From: Cladopsammia gracilis
Lineage: Eukaryota > Cnidaria > Anthozoa > Scleractinia > Dendrophylliidae
Length of the DNA stretch: 64,000 nt
Direction of reading: 5' to 3'
Assembly: GCA_022457155.1 (NCBI GenBank)
Contig: JAJGOT010000284.1
Span: 969,001-1,033,000, forward strand
Part shown: positions 31,801 through 44,600 of the stretch, piece by piece
Position numbering within the stretch: position 1 is the stretch's first letter
How the letters are laid out: every line of letters starts with the position of its first letter
Program-made: the position numbers and the translations under genes
The notes under the pieces: generated by a model
The model's database searches: none
The model's input: only the letters and a program-made list of their open reading frames with translations
Told to the model about the DNA's origin: nothing

Positions 31801-33519
31801 TTACTAATGGCGACAATTGCAAGGTCCCCGGGTACTCTTCTTTAGACCCTATATAGGTAATATGGCTATGCGAGACACAAAAGGGTGTGGTGTTGAGTAT
31901 AGAAATTCAAAAGTTATTTTTTCTTAAAATGGGAATTTTTATTTTATTTTCTGAAATTGGTTACAGATAAGTTGCTATTTTGGTGGAAATTGCAATGGTA
32001 CGTTAGCAATTATCTTGGAAGACAAGGTGCGAAAATTGGAAGGGTTTAAAACTGCTCAGGGGATAAAGGAGAGTGGAGTTTTGTTTTCTTTGAAACCAAA
32101 AACGTTGGTAGAAGGTCCTTTCGTCGTTTACTGTCCGCCATCTTTGTTTGCCATGCTCCTATAGCCTTACATGAAGTAGTAGCCTGCGTTTTTGTCATTG
32201 CCCTAGAGCGATCCACGCGCGATTCTACGCAAATCCGCGCGACAAATTTACCGCGAGATCACTTATGCTGTCTCTAGGTCACGTTCAAGAGGGTATCTTT
32301 AGAAGGGTAGTCCCGAGGGTAGTCCCTAGGGTAACCCTGACCTCCCATGTAGTCCTCAGGATGATCACAAGGGTAGTGTCCTTTGTTGCTCTGAGCCAGC
32401 CACGCTTTCAAGGTCCTTCATTCTCTCGGAAGAAGAAAAACCCCAAGGAGCGGAAGAAGGGCTGAATGAGTCTGGGTAGGAGGTTGGAACTGAGTGTACA
32501 TACACGGATATTTAAGAATAATTATTTATTAAAGAAACACAGCAATGAATGAGTGGCACAAAAATGTAAAACGTAATTTATATTAATGATGATCCGCATA
32601 AGAAGGATAGCGCTGAACGGCAATGGAATATCAAGCACGATGGAATGTCAAGTTTTTTCATTGTTACAACTAGTGATCTCATTGGTCTAGACTCAAAAAC
32701 CGCTAAAACGTTAAGGTTCAAGGTGCATTTTGTCTATTTTTTTTTAAGGTTTCAAGTAATTTGAGACCCAATCGCACAACATACAATTTTTAAAAGATAT
32801 TGTATTTGGGGAACTTCATCAAATAAGCAAAATTATTAGCTATTGTCTTCTGCTATTCTGATTGGTTAAGCACGACCATTTCCTAAAATTTATTTGACGC
32901 AAATGGATTTTCTTTATTTTTATAATGAAATATAATTATTAACCATCAGCCCCTCCTCTATTCTTGAAATCAAATATATTCTATGTGGGAAAGAGCTAAT
33001 GCCGCAGAACAATGAAGTTTGCTATCGTTCTTATGTGAAACAATACTTAAGCAATATTATTTACGGCCACACACTCCCATTATGGGGCGCCAAATGTGAC
33101 AAAAAAGATCATTCTCCTTGTGATAAATCGTTCCTTGATATATATATATATATATTACAACTCGTTACAAATACATTATTTCGTTTGATATATATATATC
33201 ACAATTCGTGATAAATACATTATTTTGTTTGATATATAGGTCACAACTTGTGATATATAATGTTCACTCGTGATATAGATTATGATTTTCAAGCCCGTGC
33301 TTCTCTCGCTCCAGGGGGCGGGAAGATGAGAGACCCTGGGAACGAGGTTGTGTTCGATGCTGCATGTCCCCCCAGTCCCCAACACTCCCTCTGTCCTTGT
33401 ACCCTTGCGTGACACATAATAGGGTGACCTTTGAAACCGCAGCTGGTCTCGTGACATTTCGCAACCGAAGCCGCCGTGTGTATTTTACAGCGTGCAAAGT
33501 CTTGCGTTAGACTGGTAAA
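31801..33519. other. Intergenic region between fused gene and second ligase gene
   Basis: No gene. Contains GGTCCCCGGGTACTCTTC near 31823, GGGTAGTCCC-type short repeats near 32295-32365 and an AT-rich repeat at 33135-33280. The last 230 bp should hold the promoter and 5' UTR of the gene starting at 33520. No canonical AATAAA was noticed close to the stop at 31800. Confidence 0.5.
33135..33280. repeat. AT-rich repeat with TGATATATATATCACAA units
   Basis: Three to four degenerate units of about 50 bp combine a TATATA run, a CACAACTTGTGATA-type inverted pair and AATACATTATTTTGTTTGA. Each unit is itself partly palindromic. Confidence 0.7.
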
Positions 33520-35592
33520 ATGGCGCTTAAAAGCAAGTACCCGGACATTCCCATTCCTGACAATGTGTCCTGGCCTCAGATAGTCTGTCAGCATTTTGAT
33601 AAATACGGCGAAAAAACTGCAATTGTAAGTACATATTGTGAACATTTGTAGAAGCAGATAAACGGGTTTGTCATTCGGTATGGCTCAATTATTTTGCAGC
33701 CTTTTTGTGTGCTTCGTTGTTGGGTGAGAGTGAAAACCGGAGTCACTAAACCTCTGCATATCATGCCTGACTGTTTCAACTCTTTCACTCTCATTCTTTT
33801 AGTTTTATTCATAGTACTACTACAGTTTTTAATTTTGAGTCAGAAAATGTGGTAGATTCTGCATGTACCGGTCACATAATACGTAAAACAAAAGGAACAA
33901 AGAACGACAATAATACAAATGCAAAACAAGACCAAAAATACAATAACTCACAAACAACAGAAGACAGTGAGTGGTTCATGGATACCGGTACATGCAGAAA
34001 AACCCGAAAATGTAATCGATCCTCCATGCCACTCAGTTTACAATCAAGCGTGACGGATCACTCAGGTGCCGTAGATAAAATACAGAGGTCAAAAGAGATG
34101 AGACGTCATGTTTTTAGAGTGTTACACCATAAACACAGCATTTTTCTTTCTCGAAAGTTAATTTGGGCAGTTTTAGGAGACAAAACATAACTGAAAGAAC
34201 TCAAAATTTCACATGGATGGATTGTAAGTACAAAGTGCAAATATGCAAATTTCTACACACAATAACTAATACAAAAAATATCACGCTAGCATGGCATGGA
34301 AATATATTTAATTTAATGGCGAAAAAAGTCCAGTTTCAAATTCAGCACATCAATATTAGTAAAACTGTAAAGTTTCGTAAAGATTGCTCGTACACTGACG
34401 GAGATATGAACTTTTGAAACTTAGTACTTTGGGCTAATTTTTACAAAGAAATGCATGGGAAAAACACGAAAACGAGGCTGGACGGGCAATCTATGCCCAT
34501 CCACCATACATTTCTTTGTAAAAATGCTCAGTTTCAAAATTTCTTATCTTCATCAGTTTGCTAGCAATCTTTACAAAACTTTGTAGTTTTATTAATATCG
34601 ATATGCTGAATTTGATGCTAGGCTCTTTTTCCCAATAAGGCCATCCCCATGGCCATAAAATGTTTTATTTTCCATCGCCCAACCGACCCATTTTTTTGGA
34701 AAAGTAAAAAAAATTCAGATACACTGTCTGACACGCAAAATTTTACCTTTTAAACATGTGATCAAGACTTTTTTTTAATAGAAATCATTTAAATTTAATT
34801 TATGAGCCCTCCATTTTGGATGAGGAGTAAAATTGGATTTGGAAAACATTGGCAATCATGGGGATGCACAATATGCGAGCCAGCGAGTCATGTGAGCCAG
34901 CGAGTCATGCAAGGCACTCATGCGAGGCAGGCGAAAACACAAATACTCGTTCCCAGTCCTGTTGTTCCCCTTCTTCACTGTTCACTGTTCGCATGAGAAA
35001 GCGTGCTTTCAGTATATTGCAACTTAAAAACTCTTGCCAGTTTTTTCAAGTTGTCATATGTCGGTTACAATTATGGTTTGTTGTCCCTTCAAGGAATCAT
35101 AATTTTATTATGTTTTGGTCTGGGTGTTCCAAGAGCATTTCATAAATGACAAAATGCTCAATTTCGAACACAAACGAGCTCAGTGACCCCAATTTTTTTT
35201 ATTATCGAATTGTACTCGGCATGTTGAGATATAAAGTTTTTGCAAAGTTTAACAAAATAGGGTGCCACCTGAAATTTTCAAAAATTTAAAGTGGCATGAA
35301 GCTAAAATTAAGGGGATCCACGCAGCTCTCAGAATGAGTTGTTTTATTTGCTCATCAAACAATGGATGAATGACCTAAACAATGTCCCTATCTCTAAAAC
35401 CAATAGCAGCTATCTTTTACAAGGCCAATGGATGCGTGCCATCTGAAAATTTAGGCCGTTTTAACAGGAGAATGATCGAATGTTGACGTGAATATAAAAT
35501 ATGGTGACACCTACTTTTCTTGTGAGCATGTGTAATTTTACTAATGTACGCGTGGTCAGCACAAGTGTGGCTACAAACTAGAATGTGTTTTG

Positions 35593-35623
<31 letters not shown>

Positions 35624-38600
35624 TTTTGAAGAGTTTTTCAGTCAACACTAAACTCCTCCAAAACCAAGTAAATGATACCCGTTAAAATACAGTATAGATG
35701 GCGAACGGTATTTTACATTTTGTAAACGTCGTACAGGCCTACCACCTCCATTTTATACGAGATATACTCGTTATAAGAAAATATAAAAGGTTTTCAAATG
35801 TTTCACACCGGTAGAGATTGTGCGGCCTGACAACCCTTGCTATTTCCTACATTTAACGTGGCTTGCTGGCTCGCAACCATGGCTCGTGTGACTCGCTGGC
35901 TCGCATATTGGTGATACCCGCAATCATCAAAGCACACATGTAACAAGGTCTTCTTACTAATAGCATCCAGGCTTTTTCTGGACTTTTTTTTTTTGCCCGA
36001 CCAACCGACCCACTTTCACAAGAGGGAAGGCGATGGGAAACGAAACATTTTATTGGGTTGGCCTAGACTAAATATATTTTTGTGCCATGCTAGCGTGATA
36101 TTGGTCTATTGCTGTAATTGATATCATAAAAAGTAAAAATTAACAATGTTGGTCACATATTGTATTAACATTGCATTTCTTGTCGTGTTTTCCCAAAATT
36201 CTTAGGCAACACATCTTCATTTGCATTTACAGTTGATCACTAGGCCGGGTCTCGAAAAAATATTTTTAGTAATTGTCTGCATCACACAATGTGTATTACA
36301 GTTGTGTCATGCAAAACTTATTGTGATGAAACCATTTAAGGTCACGTCAAAGACAAACTCCACTAATTAAAGCCCTTTTAAGCAAAATGATGAATTTGTC
36401 TGTCTTGAGAATTAGGATTTCAGTGGGAATTAAAAGAAATCATTATCTCAGTTTCATAACCAAACCTATTAGAAACATGTTCAAAGTTGAAGATTTTGAG
36501 ATTAAGTTTTGCAGTACCCAATTGTCTGTAATTTTACAGCGATGTATTTGAGACATAAGCATGCATGATATTTTTTACAATCATCTTGGAAATTTTCTGG
36601 CATCTTCATATTTCTTCTAGTACAACTTTGAAACAATGTCTTAAGAAACTTTTAGAAACAGAAGCAATTGCAGGCTGGATAAAACATTAACTTTGAATTC
36701 TCTTATTTTAAACTTTCAATTGTTGCCATTGTTTGTCTCCAATACCATGATGGTGCAACATTTTACTTGAAAGGACTTTAACATTGAAGCAACTTGAAAC
36801 CATAAAAAAATCAAATGAAATCAGGGCTCTAACAGCCATCTTGTGAATACAAAAGAACTTAAGGTTAATTTTAGTTTTTCGTGATGTTTACAAATAAGCA
36901 TATCCAGTTTACAAATAAGAAAATGTGATTAGCATAACGTAATATATGCATGCCTGAAATGAAACATAAAGTATTAAATTCGCTAGCAGACATGCACGAG
37001 AATCCGCCCTAGCCTGTTGGTGCCTCAAGCCTTTGCAAGCGTGGGCAGCAATTTGAGCGAATGAGACTTAAAAACAAAGAGCAAAAAAAAAAACAGTAAA
37101 ATCATGATAAATGTTGACTTGCCATTTTAATTTTGGTCTGGGAAAGCTGGGTTGTGCTGTAAGCCCTAGGGATTGTTTTTGGATATAGCTAGGATCGAGG
37201 ACCCAGCAGTTTACAAATTGTAAAGTGTAACTATTCAGTTTTTTATATACAAATAAGAAAACATCTTAGTGTGACATCATCTGAAACAAGACATCATGTA
37301 ATACATTCACTAGGTTGTCTGAAACGAGAAATTGAAGGAAGTGTTTTTAAATGTATATAAGCACTGGAATAGGCATTAGTCTTTTGCACCTATGAATGTC
37401 TTTTACACCTATCAATGTTAAGTCTGAGGGGGGAGGGGGAGGGGGGGAGGAGGGGAGGCTGGGCAAGAAGTGAGGCTTTTGACATTTTCCTAAAAAAAAT
37501 GTCAAAGTTCCAATCCCAGTGAGACTAAAAATAAGTTAGGTAAAAAAATACCAAAATTCAGTACCCTAGGGCATTTAAATGCAAGTCAAATATTCCCCTT
37601 AAAAAAAAACAATGCTACAGTAATACATGTATGCATTAGCAACTGGTCACACGACAGCTGACATTCAGTTCAATAACAATTCAACAACCAGTTTATTTAT
37701 GTTACATTTGATAGACACACTTACATGTAGTTTAGTGCAATAGAAGTGGAGTAAATAAAATAAAAAAAAAATAGAGGTTCAAGAATATAATAGAAAACTT
37801 AACCAACTGTTACCCACCTTCACTTGATCATAAAACATAGCAAATCAGAGAATAACTGAAAAACTGAATTACTTCTAAGAACACTCAATTGAAAACCTGA
37901 TCCCATGTAGTATAATTGAAAGGATGAAATCCTTTACTAAAATCTAATTCGTTTGTTTCTGGCTTTCCACTTTCTTAAAATTTATAATCCTGTACCTTCT
38001 CAGTCGTGGGTGGTGAATGATCAGTGATCCCCACCCGGTGGGGCCGAGTTATGTAATGTCAAAATCCCCACCATCAGAGCATCAGGGAGGTCATGTCAAT
38101 ACCTCCCCCCCCCCCCCCCCCCCTCAGACTTAAGATTGATAAATGCATTATTGGTTTTGCAGAGAAACTAACCTACTGAGATCTCAAATCTGGAGATTTG
38201 ATCTATTGTTATTAGCCCACCACCCCACCCAACCTGTTTCTTATTATTACACTCCCTCCCCCCCCCCCCCCCCCCCCCCTCTTCCAGGATTTCTAGGAGC
38301 GGGTATCCAAAGGGCAGATAGCTACCACCTTTGATACATATGTTTTTCCATTTTTGTTCTACAGTCCAAGACAGTCGGAAATGTTGACAAGAAAGTGAAT
38401 TGAACCGGAACAGTAATATTTTTTCTTTATAAAATAAAAAAAGTCGTAAATTGTTAACTAAGTCCAAGATAGGAATATACCGGTAAACAAGTCAGTGCAA
38501 GTATCTTAACCCGTTTGTTCTTTCTTATTCAGGTCGACGCTATTTCTGGACGTTCCTACAGTTTCAACCAGCTTAAAATTCTTACGCAAAGGTTTAGTTC

Positions 38601-41600
38601 TGCTCTGGTCAAACGAGGCTTTAAGAAAAACGATGTACTCGCCATCTATCTTCCAAACGTCATAGAATACCCGGTTATTTTTTACGGCGTCGCTTTCATT
38701 GGCGGAGTAGTCACGACGGTCAACCCATTATACTCTTCCCAGGATCTCGCGCGGCAGCTGCGAATCTCGGGAGCAACATATCTCGTCACCATTCCGCAGC
38801 TTGCAGAAAGCGCAAAAGATGCTGCGGCATCGGAAGGAGTTCGCTCTGTGTTTGTCATTGGAGAGGCACCGGGCTGCGAGTCGCTGTCCGATGTTTTATC
38901 AGACGATGGAACTGCTTTTCCTGAACACGTGAACATTAATCCCAAAGAAGACACGGTGTGGTTGTCGTTTTCTTTTCTTGTGCTTTTTTTTTTTTCTAGA
39001 TAACGTTTAGATTCCCCAGGAGGGTACCAAATAATAGGTCTTATAGATATTGCCAATTGTCTCTCTTAGTTCTCTTCTAGAATGACAAGCGACATATTAA
39101 TTTTGAGAAAGGTGAAGTGTCTCTGAGTCTCATTCTGTTTCAGCAACAACACGACCCCTAATATGGGCGAAACAGCTGTCCGCGTCTGCTTTCTAGTTCT
39201 AAGCGCTAATCATGTTAGGTCTAGTTGACCGTGGTGGTCTGTTGAAGAGAATTGCTGCCCCTTAGTTTCACTTATAGATATTGGGCCATTTTTTAAAAGT
39301 TTATCCCCTTGTATCTTGAAAAGTAAACCCCCCACCCCACCCCCTGGAATAACGGGTGTAAATTATCTTGGTTGCACTGACATATCACGTCTCTTTGTCA
39401 TAGGTGGCATTACCATTCTCAAGTGGAACTACCGGTGTTTCCAAAGGCGTTATTCTCACACACCATAATCTCACAGCCGCAATGCTTGTGCTTATAAGCA
39501 ACAACATTGTTTCCGATCCCGAGAAGGCGGTTGTTCTGACGCTCCTGCCATTTTACCATATCTACGCGCTAGTCGTTATGATGGGAGCATGTCTGCATCT
39601 TGGAGGCACGTTGGTGCTTCTCTCTCGGTTTGAACCCGACTCCTTCCTGAAAGCTCTACAGAACTACAAGGTTTGGTTGTTGTTGTTGTTTTGTTTTGGC
39701 CCTGACCACCATAGAGAGTATCCGAAATTTATTTGAACTAAAACTATTTTGGTGTATCGATTTGTAAAATAAATAAACTTCAGTGAATCATCTGAAGATC
39801 TTCCTGGAAATCTTCGGACATCTTTGGCAGTCTACGGAAAATGATGGGAAACGTTCGTACAACCTTCGGACAGTATTGGGAGAATTTTCGAAAAAAATCT
39901 TCTGAAATCGTTCGGATCTTCCCTGGAAATTTTCGGACATCTTTGGCAGTCTACGGAAAATGATGGGAAACGTTCGTACAACCTTCGGACAGTATTGGGA
40001 AAATTTTCTAAAATCTTCGGAAATTGCTCAAAACGTCGTAATTAGTCTCGTTTTGGCTACTTGGAGATATGAAATTTCTCTTCGGATGTTCAACTCGATT
40101 TCTCTTCTATTATATTTTTACAAGTTGTGACGGTATGTTGAGGAGCAACGTTAACAAGAATACTACACATGACATTTGAACATTTAATCATAGTTAATCA
40201 AGAGACTGATTATGAAACCTTGCAGATTTCAATGGCGATAACAAAGGAGCTACAATTTATGTTGAACCGTACTTGACCGTGCGCATCTTTTGTTTTTTGA
40301 TCACACGCTATGACTAAATAACGTAATAGCACCATTTCTATTGGTCAGTTGCTTGAACAAAAGTTCAACATCTATTGTGTTGTGCAGGGTCAAGGACGAA
40401 AAACGATAACAAAAACATCGAACAAAGACAATTCTCAGGTTTCATAACCATTGCACTTTATTAACTATGATTTAATATTTAACCCTTTAAGCCCTAAGAG
40501 TGATCAACATCAAATTTCTCCTTTTAATATTAATGCCTTATCAATCAAAAAGGTCATGAGAATTAAGGACATGATCACACAAGATGAGTTCTCTTGTAAT
40601 TGATATCCAAACAATTTCTTTCCACTACTTCTATAGGAAATGTATAGGACTAGAAATGAGAATTTAAATTTTGATATTAGGGCTTAAAGGGTAAAGAGAC
40701 TATGTTGGGATTTGGGAAATAACGTCGGGCTTAAACGTTTTAGTCATAGCATACATTCGATTGTGTTTAATATAAAAGCGCTCCATGTAGAAAATTGCTT
40801 CTCCTGCTCCGCTTACAGGTCACGGATGCGCCCATAGTACCTCCTCTAATATTGTTTCTGGCCAAGCACCCCCTGGTTGACAAATTCGATTTGTCAAAGA
40901 TGGTCCAGGTGAGCTCAGGAGCCGCCCCACTTGGCGAGGAGCTGGTAACAGCCATGCTGAAGCGACTTCCTCAAGTGCAGTTATTAAGACAAGGTAGCTC
41001 AACATAGAGCAGTTTCCCATTGAGTGTCGAAAGGAATTACACAATGCTACGCTTTGTGATTGGCTAAAAAATCTTGCGCCATTTTCTCGACCAATCAGAA
41101 GTAAAATCAAAACCAATCGTGACTTGCTCGCACGCGTTTTCCCGCGCTTGGCGCCGCGGACATGTAATTGCTTCGAACTCTGATTGGTTCATTGGATTGT
41201 TTACGACTGCTGTGATTGGTCAGAGTATTGGTTTTGGTTTTACGACACTCAATTGAAAACTGCTCTAAACTGAATTTTACCAGTAAGTGTTCTTCACAGC
41301 TGTTATTTGGATCGTCGCACAACATTTCTCCCCCGCTTAGCGTTGCGTGACGACTCAGACTGTTTTCAGTCTTCAATTCTGACGTTGTAAATGTTTTGGT
41401 GCTCATATTGCTGTGATGCCGTTACGGTTCATCGTGCTATACTGGCCCTTAAAAATTACAACTCCAACCTTTAACCCTTTAACTCCAAGAGTGCCAAACA
41501 TCAAAATTCAAGAAAAATCCCAAATTTCATTTTGTAAAATATTGAAAAACAAATGGTACCATGCAAAAGTACTGCTGAAGAGGTTTCATTTGAATGGTCA

Positions 41601-44600
41601 GACCATAGGATTTCGTCCACGGACTCAAAAGTTTGAACAAATGGTACCTTACAAAAGTACTGACGAAAGGGTTTCGTTTGAATGGTCACACCATAGGATT
41701 TCGTCAACAGACTCAAAAGTTAGAACAAATGTTACCATGCAACAGTACTGCCGAAGAGGTTTCATTTCAATGCTCACACCATAGGATTTCGTCCACGAAC
41801 TCAAAAGTTAGAACAGATGGTACCATACAAAAGTACTGCCGAAAAGGTTTCATTTGAATGGTCACACCATAGGATTTTGTCAACAGACTCAAAAGTTAGA
41901 ACAAATGGTACCATGCAACAGTACTGCTGAAGAGGTTTCATTTGAACTACATTACATGTCTCCATAATTGACTCTGGGAGTGAAAGAATTAAGAAAGATA
42001 CTTGCTTACAGTAAATTCTTCAATGCTCCTTTTTAACTCGTGAAGTGACGCTCAGTATTGAACGAGTTGCAGCATTTGGGTAGAAATATCGATCGCTCGG
42101 TTGTAAACATTGAGCCCGCGATGTGTAATGATCACCTGTCTTACCCATGTGGACAGCGTTAAAGGGAGGGAGGGATGGGGAGTTGGGCGCAGACGGTGGG
42201 GGTTCGGTGAAGCAAAATGCCTGGGAGAAGGGAGGGTCGGTGAACATTGAGCCCACGATGTTAAATATCAGCTGCCTTACCCATTGGACGGTGTTGAAGG
42301 TGGGAAGTTGGACGCGAGGGGTGGGGGGGGGGGGGAGCAAAACGCCCAGGAGAGGGGACGGTCCGAAGAGGTGCATAATATTTTATTTAGAGCTGTATTC
42401 CTTCATTTTTTCAGGCTTCGGTATGACAGAGATTGCAGGCGCGTCCCATGTCACGCCATCTGAAGGAAAAACTAAGCATGGATCAGTTGGTCTGCTGCTG
42501 TCAAATTTGGAATGCAAGGTGAGTTGTTGGTTAAATAACACGTCACGGGGCATTCCCTATTAGCCGCACGCCTTATAATATGGGTGTCTGTAAAACCACG
42601 AACCAACCCGAAACACCCCTGAACACACGGAACACCCCCTGAACACCCCGAAACGGGGGTATCTGGTTATGTACGGGTATGCGCACGTAGATGTACAGCT
42701 CCAAGTCCCTACTGTGGTAGAGTGAAAAATAAAAGTAAATGCTCTCCGGATACAGCACGATATCCCCTCAAGAATAATGAATAGCATTACTTGCAAAGAG
42801 CAGCTTGAAATTATCGATTTTCCTTGAGGGGAGGTGACGACTGTACACAGGCGGCTATAATATATTAATATCCTTACAGCGGTTCCCATTAACACGCGTC
42901 CCATCACAATTCATTCCAGACGGTCAAACTTGAGTTGCATGAATTCTATCAAAGGAAGGCCGTTAACATTGTTTTTCAAAATCCAACTGGTTTTCGAGCA
43001 ATTTTACCAGAAACGAAAAAGGAAAAACTTTGAAACAAGTAGTTGCAGTTTTAAAGAGATCTTCTTATTCAACATGATCAAAAATTGGCGCTACGTTTAG
43101 CGGTTTTAATTTACGATCCTCCTACTATTCATGCATCACTGGGTTTTCAAAATATCTTTCTGTTTAAACTGTCTTGCAAATAAGTTTTGATTAAGTTTTA
43201 CCTTTTCTTAGCAGGTGGAATTGTCGATCTTTCAGCTCTCTTTGCTTGAAATCCTATCAGAATCCAAAATAATTTTAACGCCTTTTCTTTGATTGACATC
43301 AACTAAAACTCAACTTCATCCGTCACTTTTGAAGGAGGTGGGTCGCGTGTTATTGGTAACCGCTGTAAATGCTCTCAATAGACATTGAACCCTCCACATA
43401 ATCCCCCAAGGCATCATTTTTTCGTTAACCATTCAATAAGGACTCTGCGTGCTCTGAAGGTCGTATAACGATTTATAACCAGCCAGTTGTCGATCACTGA
43501 GTTATACTTTGAATTATTTATCAAAATGTGTTAATATATTTATTGATAAAAGTTTATTCATATTAAATAGATCATAAACCCCGAGACTGGCGAGATTCTT
43601 GGCACAAACCAGGATGGAGAACTCTGTGTCAAAGGACCAATTGTTATGAAAGGTGAGAAAAGTGTTTTAGATAAATGACCATGTACTCATAATACAAATC
43701 GATACTGATTTTTCAATCTTTTGTTGTTGTTGTTGTTATTGTTTATCATTATCACTGTCAGTCACAGTTATTATTAGTGTCGAGTCAGTCAACACGCGCG
43801 AGACGGGGAAACCCACAACATACAAAGAGGCTATGTCGCCATTTTCAGAGGTACTTTAAAAAGCCAAAAGGCATCTTTATATCAATGAAACACCAAATAT
43901 AATTGTTCAGTTTTGTTTCAAATTATTCTACTAGTGAAAATAAATGTCTTGAGCTGCGAAGGCCAGGATTTCAAGTTTATCGCTTGTGTCTTAGAAAAAT
44001 CGCTAAAACTCTGATTATGGTTTATTTTCTCTTCGAAAATTCACTTGATATCTTCCTCTTAGTGTTCTGTAACCATTTCGTGTATGACAACTTTATTAGT
44101 TTTAATTTGGGGCAGTTTTGACCCAAAACGCTCAAAATCACCATGACAACATAGCTACTTTAAATATGCACATAACGTTTTATTAAAATTCAGGAAGAAC
44201 TCTCGAGCAACATTGGCCTTTATCACGCCCCGCCATTTTGTATAAAAAGAAAAGATTTACGCCGCCCAGCCTCGCAGTGAAAAAGTTGAAAACGAGGTTG
44301 AGCGGGCAAAAACAAAACACTTTATACTCCGTGGAGTCAATTTGCCATTATTTCCACGCCAATTTACAATGCGCGGTTTACAGCTTGAGGAGGATTAATT
44401 TGATAAATACTAAAAATAAACTGTGAATAGTCAATTGATTCGCAAAAAAATTATTACTTGGAGGTGAAAACAAGTAGTTGTATAGCCTGCGTGGCAGGCG
44501 TAAACGGGGAGGGGGAAGGGGGGCGCGAAAAAGGAAAGGGGGAGAAGGGAAGGAACGCCTGCTATAAGAACCGGGCTATTCGCATTACGCACACCAATTT

